Origin: Pseudomonadales bacterium
Lineage (GTDB): Bacteria > Pseudomonadota > Gammaproteobacteria > Pseudomonadales > Azotimanducaceae
Direction: 5' to 3'
DNA length: 33,875 nucleotides
NCBI GenBank assembly: GCA_016763855.1
Contig: JAESSY010000050.1
Coordinates: forward strand, 1 to 33,875
In this document: piece by piece, positions 18,021-25,635 of the stretch
Layout of the letters: each line of letters begins with the position of its first letter
Numbering within the stretch: position 1 is the first letter of the stretch
Notes under the pieces: model-generated
Told to the model about the DNA's origin: nothing
What the model saw: only the letters and a program-made list of their open reading frames with translations
The model's database searches: none
Program-made: the position numbers and the translations under genes

Positions 18021-18842
18021 ATGAAAGATTTCAAAGGCAAAGTAGCCGCTATTACAGGCGCAGGTTCCGGTATGGGTCGCGCATTGGCAATATCACTTGC
18101 AAACCAAGGTTGCCATCTTGCGTTGTCCGATATCAATGAGGATAACCTTGAAGAAACCGTTAGCAGTCTCGCTCAACTAAATGTAACCGCCAGCTCACAT
18201 GTTCTAGATGTATCTAATCGCCATCAAGTCGAAAAGTTTGCCGAAGATACCGTCGCACACCACGGTAAAGTCAATATGATATTTAACAATGCAGGTGTTT
18301 CAGTCAGCGATACTGCCGAACACATGAGTTACGAAAATATTGAATGGTTAATGAACATTAATTTTTGGGGGGTCATTTACGGTACTAAATCTTTCCTTCC
18401 TTTTCTTCAGAAAGTCGATGAAGCCCATATTATCAATACATCTTCAATATTTGGCACCATCGCCCTTCCGAGCCAATCAGCATACAACGCATCAAAATTT
18501 GCCGTCAGAGGGTACACATATGCCCTCCGACAAGAATTAGCTGAAACGCATATTGGCGTCAGCTGTGTTCAACCCGGAGGAGTCAAAACAAACATCGTTA
18601 ATAGCTCAAGATATGTGCCAAAGGATAACGCAGCAGAAACCAAAGATGAAATTAGCGTCAAATTTGAATCTATGGCTGGACTCACATCAGAACAGGCCGC
18701 TGAACAAATCCTTCGCGGAGTGAAAAAAAATAAGGCTCAAATTTTAGTGGGAAAAGATGCCAAAATTGTCGCCCTGATTGAGCGCATTGCGCCCATAGGT
18801 TATCAATGGTTATTGGCGAGGCTTTTTAAAGAGGGGAGCTAA
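18021..18842 (+). CDS. SDR family NAD(P)-dependent oxidoreductase
   Basis: Classical short-chain dehydrogenase/reductase of 273 residues. It has the cofactor motif TGAGSGMG (12-19), the NNAG motif (89-92), the catalytic Ser in NTSSIFG (about 141) and YNASK with Tyr155/Lys159. An Asp37 after the second strand (LALSDINE) suggests NAD(H) preference. The substrate is unknown; the sequence has the look of SDRs annotated for acetoin or long-chain acyl substrates, but nothing decides it. It starts 33 bases after selB with a GAGAAG ribosome site, so it may be in the same transcript although functionally unrelated. It overlaps the convergent nudC end by four bases. Confidence 0.9.
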   Translation: MKDFKGKVAAITGAGSGMGRALAISLANQGCHLALSDINEDNLEETVSSLAQLNVTASSHVLDVSNRHQVEKFAEDTVAHHGKVNMIFNNAGVSVSDTAEHMSYENIEWLMNINFWGVIYGTKSFLPFLQKVDEAHIINTSSIFGTIALPSQSAYNASKFAVRGYTYALRQELAETHIGVSCVQPGGVKTNIVNSSRYVPKDNAAETKDEISVKFESMAGLTSEQAAEQILRGVKKNKAQILVGKDAKIVALIERIAPIGYQWLLARLFKEGS

Positions 18843-19675
18843 AGAAGAGAAATGTTCAAGCCCATTCGCTGTAGATAGGTATCAATAATCCATCTTGAAA
18901 TCGCGACTTTTCCAGGAATCATAGGTAGGGACTGACAAGAGAACCATTGGGCATCAGCAATCTCTTCTTCCTGCAATACTATTTCGCCGGAATCATACTC
19001 AGCCAAAAAACCTAACATTAGTGAATTTGGAAATGCCCAAGGTTGGCTTCCGAGGTACTCAAGGTTTTTAACTTTAACCCCAACTTCTTCAAAAACTTCT
19101 CTATGAACCGTTTCTTCAATAGACTCACCCGGTTCCACAAAACCCGCAAGCGTACTGTACATCCCCCTAGGAAAACGATGATTTCTCGCTAAAAGAACCT
19201 GACCTTCATTGTGGACGAGTGTGATGATTGACGGGGATAGCCTAGGGTAGGAATGGATGCTACATTGTTGACATACCATAGCCCTATCTTCTGGGTGATC
19301 TTCGGTTTTTTGACCACACTTTCCACAATATTGATGGGTTCGATACCAATCTAGTATCTGTGCAGCACGTCCAGCAAGACTAAACATAAAATGATCAGTC
19401 TGACCAATTAAACTTCGTAAGCCACCTTTGCTTCGGCTTTTAAGCTTTGCTTCGACCGCGAAACAATCGATACCAGAAAACTCTCCCATATAGTGCCTAA
19501 CGGAGTCTTCTCTCAATTCATCATCTAGCTTTGAAAGTGGTACCCATTGATCAGATTCATTAAATTCAAGCAGAACTTCATTCCCATCAAAAATAAAATA
19601 ATAGGCTGCATCAATAGAGTTTGGATGACGATTGTCCGCAGTAAAAGTGGTATCAGAGGCTGGCCAAATTTCCAT
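18839..19675 (-). CDS. nudC: NAD+ diphosphatase / RNA decapping hydrolase NudC
   Basis: Nudix hydrolase that splits NADH/NAD+ into NMN and AMP and can remove NAD caps from RNA (established for E. coli NudC). The 278-residue protein has a zinc ribbon with Cys117, Cys120, Cys135 and Cys138. The Nudix box GFVEPGESIEETVHREVFEEVG follows in two parts (GFVEPGES at 179-186 and REVFEEVG at 192-199). The NudC-specific SQPWAFPNS (210-218) comes next. It starts one base after the dnaQ stop, with GAGGGAG as ribosome site, so it is the third gene of the methyltransferase-dnaQ-nudC set. Confidence 0.95.
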   Translation of the reverse strand: MEIWPASDTTFTADNRHPNSIDAAYYFIFDGNEVLLEFNESDQWVPLSKLDDELREDSVRHYMGEFSGIDCFAVEAKLKSRSKGGLRSLIGQTDHFMFSLAGRAAQILDWYRTHQYCGKCGQKTEDHPEDRAMVCQQCSIHSYPRLSPSIITLVHNEGQVLLARNHRFPRGMYSTLAGFVEPGESIEETVHREVFEEVGVKVKNLEYLGSQPWAFPNSLMLGFLAEYDSGEIVLQEEEIADAQWFSCQSLPMIPGKVAISRWIIDTYLQRMGLNISLL

Positions 19676-19676
19676 C

Positions 19677-20396
19677 TTAAACTCCCTCCGAGGTGGTCTT
19701 TCTCCACACAGTGGTACTTCCTTCCGACTCTATTTGGTCTAGCTTCTTTTCATGCATTTCTAATTCTTCATCAACAGCTCTTATAACCCTTAACTTGCCT
19801 CTATTCGAACCCAATTTTTTTACCTTTTTATCTTGGTCGCCCCCCTTAGTAAATTCGGTATCAAGCCCCAACGACACCTGACCACCTGTTAACAACAAAT
19901 AGACATCTGCGAGAATCTCTGCATCTAATAACGCACCATGCAATTCACGTTGGGAATTATCAACATCGTATCGTCTACATAAGGCATCAAGGTTATTTTT
20001 TTGGCCAGGATGCTTTTGTTTGGCAAGGGTTAAACTATCTAAAATAGTGCAATAATCAGTAAGCTTACCGAGGCGCGGTGATATCAATCTCATTTCTTCA
20101 TTAATAAAGGCGACATCAAAGGGTGCATTGTGAATGATTAATTCTGCCCCTTTTATAAAAGCCAAAAAGTCATCCCAAACAGCAGAAAACTTCGGCTTAT
20201 CCTTTAAAAACTCTGTCGATATACCATGAACATTTAATGCGCCCTCTTCACTATCGCGGCCCGGGTTAACATATTGATGATAATGCTTTTGTGTTAACTT
20301 TCGATCCACTACTTCTACGCAACCGATCTCGAGAATTCTATTACCCTGTGAAACTTCTAAACCTGTGGTTTCAGTATCTAATACAATCTGACGCAT
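19677..20396 (-). CDS. dnaQ: DNA polymerase III epsilon subunit (3'-5' exonuclease)
   Basis: Proofreading exonuclease of the replicative polymerase. The 239 residues carry Exo I LDTETTGL (Asp7, Glu9), Exo II HNAPFDVAF (Asp94) and Exo III HGALLDAEIL (His153, Asp158), the DEDDh set. QVSLGL at 173-178 fits a clamp-binding motif, and the last 50 residues would contact the alpha subunit. It lies seven bases after the methyltransferase gene. In the Pseudomonas-type arrangement rnhA lies between them; there is no room for it here. Confidence 0.96.
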   Translation of the reverse strand: MRQIVLDTETTGLEVSQGNRILEIGCVEVVDRKLTQKHYHQYVNPGRDSEEGALNVHGISTEFLKDKPKFSAVWDDFLAFIKGAELIIHNAPFDVAFINEEMRLISPRLGKLTDYCTILDSLTLAKQKHPGQKNNLDALCRRYDVDNSQRELHGALLDAEILADVYLLLTGGQVSLGLDTEFTKGGDQDKKVKKLGSNRGKLRVIRAVDEELEMHEKKLDQIESEGSTTVWRKTTSEGV

Positions 20397-20403
20397 AAAA
20401 TAA

Positions 20404-21168
20404 TTACTCTTCCTCTTTGCTAATAGGTGGAAAGCCTCTAGTCGCTATATCTCTACCTGCAGTGGGCCTAACAACATTCAATTTACCCAAACTTTGATTT
20501 TTCTTCCATACCGGTTTGATAGGTGTCATGGTGCCAACTTGTTTTCTAGCGACGATGACGTATATCGCACCGAAAGGCCAATTGGGGTTTCGGCTCAATC
20601 CATGGGAGTAGTCATCAAGTGTAAGGTCATCTTCATTTCTGTTATAGGGTAGACCGTAAATTGAATACTGCGCTCGATCAATTTTGAAATTCAATAAAGT
20701 TAGCCAATCCATCAATCTTCCAGGGCTAATGAATTTACCCTCCCAAGGTTGCCTGTGACGCAATGCACCTATTGGTTTCCACATCCCCCAAAGACTAAAA
20801 GGATTAAAACCTACAATCACAACCTGTCCCATGGGTCTTGCGACACGCGTTACTTCCCGTAATAGATTCTGAGGTGAGTCTTGGAAATCCAATAAGTGAT
20901 GTAGTAACACAACATCCAAACTATCATCTTCGAATGGAAGCAAATCTGGGTTAGCAATCACTGAGGTTTCACCATCGTATAAGGCAGAACTGAGTGTAAA
21001 TTTATGCCGTATGGGACTGCTCTCGTACAGAGGTTGTTCCTGTACACTCAACTGAAGAAGATGGTATCCAAAAAATCCGGGAAGCAATTGTTCAATTATT
21101 GCCGTCTCGGTTTTTAATACTCTTTTACCCAAGGATGTACTAAACCAAGGGTTAACACTCGCAAACAC
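20404..21168 (-). CDS. Class I SAM methyltransferase-domain protein next to dnaQ
   Basis: A 254-residue protein of the Methyltransf_11 type often found between gloB and rnhA-dnaQ in gammaproteobacteria. Recognisable parts are PGFFGYHLLQLSVQ (about 30-43) in place of a textbook glycine-rich motif I, LLPFEDDSLDVVLLHHLLDF (in two halves around residues 77-96) and RPMGQVVIVGFNPFS (about 110-125). Motif I is degenerate, as in this subfamily, so activity and target are uncertain. It is the first gene of the dnaQ-nudC set and is divergent from mltD. Confidence 0.82.
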   Translation of the reverse strand: MFASVNPWFSTSLGKRVLKTETAIIEQLLPGFFGYHLLQLSVQEQPLYESSPIRHKFTLSSALYDGETSVIANPDLLPFEDDSLDVVLLHHLLDFQDSPQNLLREVTRVARPMGQVVIVGFNPFSLWGMWKPIGALRHRQPWEGKFISPGRLMDWLTLLNFKIDRAQYSIYGLPYNRNEDDLTLDDYSHGLSRNPNWPFGAIYVIVARKQVGTMTPIKPVWKKNQSLGKLNVVRPTAGRDIATRGFPPISKEEE

Positions 21169-21266
21169 TTTTTTATTCCTTAAATCGATAAACGGTTAAT
21201 TAGAAAAAGGGTTAAGTCGGGCACTTTTTGATACAATCGCTATCTAAACAACTCATCTACACTCTT

Positions 21267-21317
21267 CTTAAACTACGGTGTACCTTAAACTACGGTGTGC
21301 CTTAAACTAAGAAGTAC
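21267..21317. repeat. 17-bp tandem repeat, three copies
   Basis: CTTAAACTACGGTGTAC at 21267-21283 is followed directly by CTTAAACTACGGTGTGC (21284-21300, one mismatch) and a decayed third copy CTTAAACTAAGAAGTAC (21301-21317). It lies in the 164-base divergent gap between the methyltransferase gene and mltD, ending 15 bases before the mltD start. It might be a replication-slippage product or repeated protein sites in the mltD 5' leader. Confidence 0.8.
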
Positions 21318-21332
21318 TAAGCGAGCTAGCTA

Positions 21333-23075
21333 TTGATCAAGCCTAATAAGACCTTCACTTCATTGAATCTATACAAACAGTTTAGCATTATTGTATTCAT
21401 TCTGGGCAGCATCAGTGCCTGTCAAACTGTGCTTTTGCCATCTGACCAGGACTTATCAGAACCGACAACGATGCTAAACTCCGAAAATCCCGTGAACTTG
21501 TCAAAATTGGTGAGTGAAGAAATTGTTATTGCGGCAGCAATGCCGATTACAAAAGACGGTCGAGATGATCTTGTCGAGAGAGAAAATGATCCTCTCCCTC
21601 TGGAACCACCTAAAACAGAAATCACGCCCGAGGAAATAAGCGATCTGTGGCGTCGAATGAGAAAAGGATTTGTCCTCGATCACCATCTCGATAACAAACG
21701 CGTCAAAGCCGAGCTCAACTGGTATTTGAGGCACCCCGATTATTTAGACCGAGTAGCAACTCGAGCAACAAGATATTTATTTCACATTGTTCAAGAAGTA
21801 GAAAGTCGCCAACTACCGATGGAATTGGCTTTGTTACCCATTGTAGAAAGTGCATTTGATCCTTTTGCTTATTCACATGGTCGAGCTTCTGGTTTGTGGC
21901 AGTTTATCCCCTCAACAGGAAAACTCTACGGTTTGAAAATAGACTATTGGTACGACGGTCGACGAGATGTCGTCAGAGCAACAAATGCTGCCTTGAATTA
22001 TCTTGTCGCCTCACATAAGTCCTTGAATCAGGATTGGCTACTAGCGCTTGCAGCGTACAATACCGGCGGAGGTAATGTTCGTCATTCCATGAGGAAAAAT
22101 ACCAAAGCAGGGAAACCAACCGACTTCTTCTCTCTGGGGCTCTTTAGGGAAACGCGGGCCTATGTCCCTCGCCTATTAGCAATAAGCGCCATAGTCAGCA
22201 ATCCCGAAAAATACAACATTACCCTGAAGCCAATCGCAAACGAGGCCTATTTTGAAGTCGTTGATATCGGCTCCCAAATAGACCTTTCTAAAGCGGCAAG
22301 ATTGGCAAACACTTCAATAGAAGAACTTTATCTGCTCAACCCTGCTTTCAATAAATGGTCAACTCATCCTGAAGGCCCACATAGCCTTCTAATTCCGGTC
22401 GAACATGCCGAGGGATTCAGGCAAGACCTCGAAAACCTGCCAGTGGAACAGCGACTGAGTTGGAAGCATCACATAATCAAAAATGGCGAGAGTTTGGGTG
22501 TGATTGCGCAACGCTATCACACAACCACTAACAGTATTCGTAATGCCAATAATATCAAAGGAAATCTCATCGTCGCCGGCCAATCATTATTGATTCCTGT
22601 CGCGACACACAGCAGTGATCAATATCAACTCAGCGATGCCCAAAGGCTCAAGTCTAATCAGGCATCAGTCCAGAAAAAGACAGGGGCACCACCCACTAAA
22701 TATAAAATTCGATCAGGAGATAATCTTTGGGATTTATCAAGAAAATTCGGTGTTTCTGTAAGAGCGCTTGCTAAGTGGAATGGAATGGCGCCAACGGATT
22801 TACTCTCGGTGGACAAACAACTGCTCATTTTTACGACACCTCAGAATGTCGCACTGTTGGAAAATGCACACATTAACAACAGTTTTGCTAATAAGAATGT
22901 TATTCGGAAAGTTAATTATCGAGTTCGCCAGGGTGAATCCTTAGCACTTATTGCCAACAAGTTTAATTTATCGATAAACAAGATAAGGAAATGGAATAAG
23001 AAAGTAAGCTCGAAAAGATACATTCAGCCCGGTGACCGTATTACTTTATACGTTGATGTCACTCAGACTGAATAG
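21333..23075 (+). CDS. mltD: Membrane-bound lytic murein transglycosylase D
   Basis: Lipoprotein enzyme that cleaves the glycan strands of peptidoglycan, leaving 1,6-anhydro ends. Of 580 residues, 1-30 form a signal peptide ending in the lipobox ISAC (Cys30). The SLT catalytic domain covers about 155-290, with the catalytic Glu in VESAFDPFAYS (Glu172) and ASGLWQFIPSTGK, NAALNYL and LAAYNTGGGNV motifs. Three LysM glycan-binding repeats follow at about 379-422, 457-500 and 529-573. The start is TTG at 21333, since an in-frame TAG lies one codon upstream. The gloB gene that usually neighbours mltD is missing. It converges on ppiD with nine bases between the stops. Confidence 0.95.
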   Translation: MIKPNKTFTSLNLYKQFSIIVFILGSISACQTVLLPSDQDLSEPTTMLNSENPVNLSKLVSEEIVIAAAMPITKDGRDDLVERENDPLPLEPPKTEITPEEISDLWRRMRKGFVLDHHLDNKRVKAELNWYLRHPDYLDRVATRATRYLFHIVQEVESRQLPMELALLPIVESAFDPFAYSHGRASGLWQFIPSTGKLYGLKIDYWYDGRRDVVRATNAALNYLVASHKSLNQDWLLALAAYNTGGGNVRHSMRKNTKAGKPTDFFSLGLFRETRAYVPRLLAISAIVSNPEKYNITLKPIANEAYFEVVDIGSQIDLSKAARLANTSIEELYLLNPAFNKWSTHPEGPHSLLIPVEHAEGFRQDLENLPVEQRLSWKHHIIKNGESLGVIAQRYHTTTNSIRNANNIKGNLIVAGQSLLIPVATHSSDQYQLSDAQRLKSNQASVQKKTGAPPTKYKIRSGDNLWDLSRKFGVSVRALAKWNGMAPTDLLSVDKQLLIFTTPQNVALLENAHINNSFANKNVIRKVNYRVRQGESLALIANKFNLSINKIRKWNKKVSSKRYIQPGDRITLYVDVTQTE

Positions 23076-23084
23076 AAAAACCTA

Positions 23085-24971
23085 TTAATTAGTAGTGGCA
23101 ACTGACCCTTCAAGCACAAGGTTGTCACGGAACTCTCGATAATCGCTGATACCTTGTTGCGAAGCGAGAACCCTACCCAGGCTGACTAAATCTTCGGGTG
23201 TAGAATCCGATTCAGTTTTATTTTGTACGTTCGTAACAACCAATACAGCTGCATCACCATTTAACAAGATGGTATAACCAATTGACTTATTTCCATCAGA
23301 AGGGCGAGGTAAAGAAAAGGCTTCCCGATTAATTTCGCGATCCATTCCGAGTTGGTTTCTTTTCGCTTCGCCTACTACAGTCCATTGGAGGTTAAATTTA
23401 TCAGCAACGAAACGTGTAATCGAACCATCTTCGAGCATAGTCGTCATCGCTTGTGCTTGCTCTTTTGCTAAAGCACTCGCCTTTTCAAGCTTTAATGTTT
23501 TACTAATTTCTGTTGCTACCACTTCCAGTGCCTTTATTTCGGAAGGCTGATATTCTTTGACTCTTAAAACAAGGTGATGGTTAGGTGTAATTTCGAGCAA
23601 ATGGCTGTTATTCCCATCCAAAAGTACATCGGGGCTCAAAGCTGCATCCATAACTGACGCTATCGCTGCGATTCCCGTTGGATTAATTTTTGTTGTAAGT
23701 CCAGTTGATCTAATCTCCAATCCAAGTTCCTCTGCTGGCTCAATAAGATCCCCAGATTCATAAGACAATTCACTTAAACGAGAACTTATGTTAACGAAAA
23801 GCTCTTCTGCACCCACTTTTCTAAATTCCGTTTCAACTCGGTCACGAACATCCGAAAATACCGGCTCTACAGCTGCTTCAATGTCCAACAGTTTCAATAT
23901 GTGATATCCGAATTCTGTTTTTACAGGTTCGGATAATTGATTAACGGATAGGGCCTGCGCCGCAAGCTCAAACTCTTCAACAAAAGTACCTTGATCATTA
24001 AAACCAAGATCGCCCCCAGATTCTGAGGACCCTACATCTGCAGACAATTCCTTAGCTAATGTGGTAAAATCCCCGCCAGAAATCAATTGCTGATAAATAT
24101 CGTCAACCTGTGACTTTGCATCTTCTTCAGAACGTTCATCACTTACATCGATTAAAATATGTGCAATTCTTCGACGTTCTGGTTCTGCATATACCGATTT
24201 GGTATCCGCAAAAAATAATTGTAGCTGTTCTTCACTGACTTCGACTTCATTCAAATAGTCACTCAAATTAATTTCCAGAAAAGATATATCAACCGCTTCC
24301 TCAGTGAGGAAATCCGTTGAATGGGACAGATAGAAATCATTCACTTCATTCTCTTCGAGTTCAATAGTCTCACTTAAAGCTTCGATATCTACTCGAAGGA
24401 AAGCAATATCACGTGTTTGTTGCGCAAGACTGTTTGCACGCCTTATTTCGGCTTCTGTTAGAAAAGCACTCGAGTGAATTGCAGAATTTATTTGAGCTAA
24501 TATTTTGTCTCTTCGCATTTCACTTCGATAGCTAAGGGGATTGTAACCAGCAGAACCTAGCACTAATTGAAATTGTTGAGAATTAAAGTCACCATCAATT
24601 TGAAAAGCTTGAGTCGCAACAATATCAGCATCAAGCGCTGTATTGCCGTATTCCAGACCCATATCCTCAGAGGCTTGAATTAATAATTTTCTAGTAATTA
24701 GATTCTGTAGTACATCACTTCGCAATTGGTCTTCATTGATACTTTCGGGTGTCCTGTTTTGTGAAAGTAAGATACGTCTGGTACGTTCCACTTCTACTTC
24801 CATTTCCTGCTGTGTGACATCCTCCCCATTAACTGTCGCTACTTTGGCAACAGGTGCCAAAAACGTTGTTATTGAGCCCATTCCAAAAGCTGCAAATACT
24901 ATTATAATTAAACCAACGATAATTTTCGCAACGACCCCTTCTGAACGATCGCGCATACTCTGGATGGACAT
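23085..24971 (-). CDS. ppiD: Periplasmic chaperone / peptidyl-prolyl isomerase PpiD
   Basis: Inner-membrane-anchored periplasmic folding factor that works with SecYEG-exported outer-membrane proteins. The 628-residue protein begins with a membrane anchor (about 12-36) and a SurA-like chaperone region (about 40-220). One parvulin (PPIC) domain at about 266-365 has RRIAHILIDVS, GGDLGF and VKTEFGYHILKL, and a C-terminal chaperone part follows. Family PpiD is often isomerase-inactive despite this domain. It lies last in the tig-clpP-clpX-lon-hupB-ppiD run, its usual place. Confidence 0.94.
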   Translation of the reverse strand: MSIQSMRDRSEGVVAKIIVGLIIIVFAAFGMGSITTFLAPVAKVATVNGEDVTQQEMEVEVERTRRILLSQNRTPESINEDQLRSDVLQNLITRKLLIQASEDMGLEYGNTALDADIVATQAFQIDGDFNSQQFQLVLGSAGYNPLSYRSEMRRDKILAQINSAIHSSAFLTEAEIRRANSLAQQTRDIAFLRVDIEALSETIELEENEVNDFYLSHSTDFLTEEAVDISFLEINLSDYLNEVEVSEEQLQLFFADTKSVYAEPERRRIAHILIDVSDERSEEDAKSQVDDIYQQLISGGDFTTLAKELSADVGSSESGGDLGFNDQGTFVEEFELAAQALSVNQLSEPVKTEFGYHILKLLDIEAAVEPVFSDVRDRVETEFRKVGAEELFVNISSRLSELSYESGDLIEPAEELGLEIRSTGLTTKINPTGIAAIASVMDAALSPDVLLDGNNSHLLEITPNHHLVLRVKEYQPSEIKALEVVATEISKTLKLEKASALAKEQAQAMTTMLEDGSITRFVADKFNLQWTVVGEAKRNQLGMDREINREAFSLPRPSDGNKSIGYTILLNGDAAVLVVTNVQNKTESDSTPEDLVSLGRVLASQQGISDYREFRDNLVLEGSVATTN

Positions 24972-25021
24972 TACTTACCTCAAATGGTGATACTAAATAA
25001 ATTTAAACGCATTGGAACGAG

Positions 25022-25058
25022 AATGGCGCATCCATATTGTCAAATGAAATGCGCCATT
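25022..25058. promoter_or_regulatory. Inverted repeat between hupB and ppiD
   Basis: A perfect 10-bp inverted repeat, AATGGCGCAT (25022-25031) and ATGCGCCATT (25049-25058), encloses a 17-base loop in the 127-base gap after hupB. On the minus transcript it is not followed by a clear U-run, so it may be a partial terminator or attenuator between hupB and ppiD rather than a full stop. The plus strand has a T-rich end but no gene to terminate. Confidence 0.45.
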
Positions 25059-25098
25059 TTCTCTTTTCTACCGATTACTCGGCAATTAGGAATTAATG

Positions 25099-25374
25099 CT
25101 AGTTGTTAACAGCATCCTTGAGCGCTTTACCTGCTTTAAATGCAGGAACCTTAGCCGCTTTGATCTGTATTTCTTCACCCGTTTGTGGATTGCGACCAAC
25201 ACGGGCGGCACGATCTCGCACACTGAATGTTCCAAAACCCACTAGGACGACAGAATCGCCACCTTTCAGGGAATCAGTAATGCCATCAATCATTGCGTCC
25301 AACGCCCGGCCCGCTGCGGCTTTTGTGATATCTGCAGATGTTGCTATGTTCTCTATAAGTTCTTGTTTGTTCAC
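25099..25374 (-). CDS. hupB: DNA-binding protein HU-beta
   Basis: Small histone-like protein that bends and compacts DNA as a dimer. The 91-residue sequence is a full [13 protein letters not shown] start, [13 protein letters not shown] and the DNA-arm segment [10 protein letters not shown] leading to the proline in [14 protein letters not shown]. Its place between lon and ppiD is the usual one for hupB. The 261 bases upstream, between hupB and the lon stop, contain no ORF I would trust and should hold the hupB promoter. Confidence 0.97.
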   Translation of the reverse strand: MNKQELIENIATSADITKAAAGRALDAMIDGITDSLKGGDSVVLVGFGTFSVRDRAARVGRNPQTGEEIQIKAAKVPAFKAGKALKDAVNN

Positions 25375-25635
25375 TCTTGACCCCTTCTTTAGGAAAATAA
25401 TTTTGCATGAAAATAATGATTAAATTTTATTCATTTTGCCTGGGTTTGTTCTTTCACTGAAAGATCAACGCCCGAAGTTTACCCAACAAATTTATCTCAT
25501 TCGCTCTACCAAGCGATGGTTTTATTTCAATTTTTATCTAAGCGAAAATGGACCTAAATAAGCAACGCTCTCAAATACCTCATATCGCAGGCTATCTTAT
25601 ACCAATTGGACAAAAAGCCTGTCAAGTATAAACGT

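Noticed and set aside
23076-23096. CTATTAATTAG symmetry between mltD and ppiD as a bidirectional terminator
   Set aside because: Short, AT-rich and without a GC stem.
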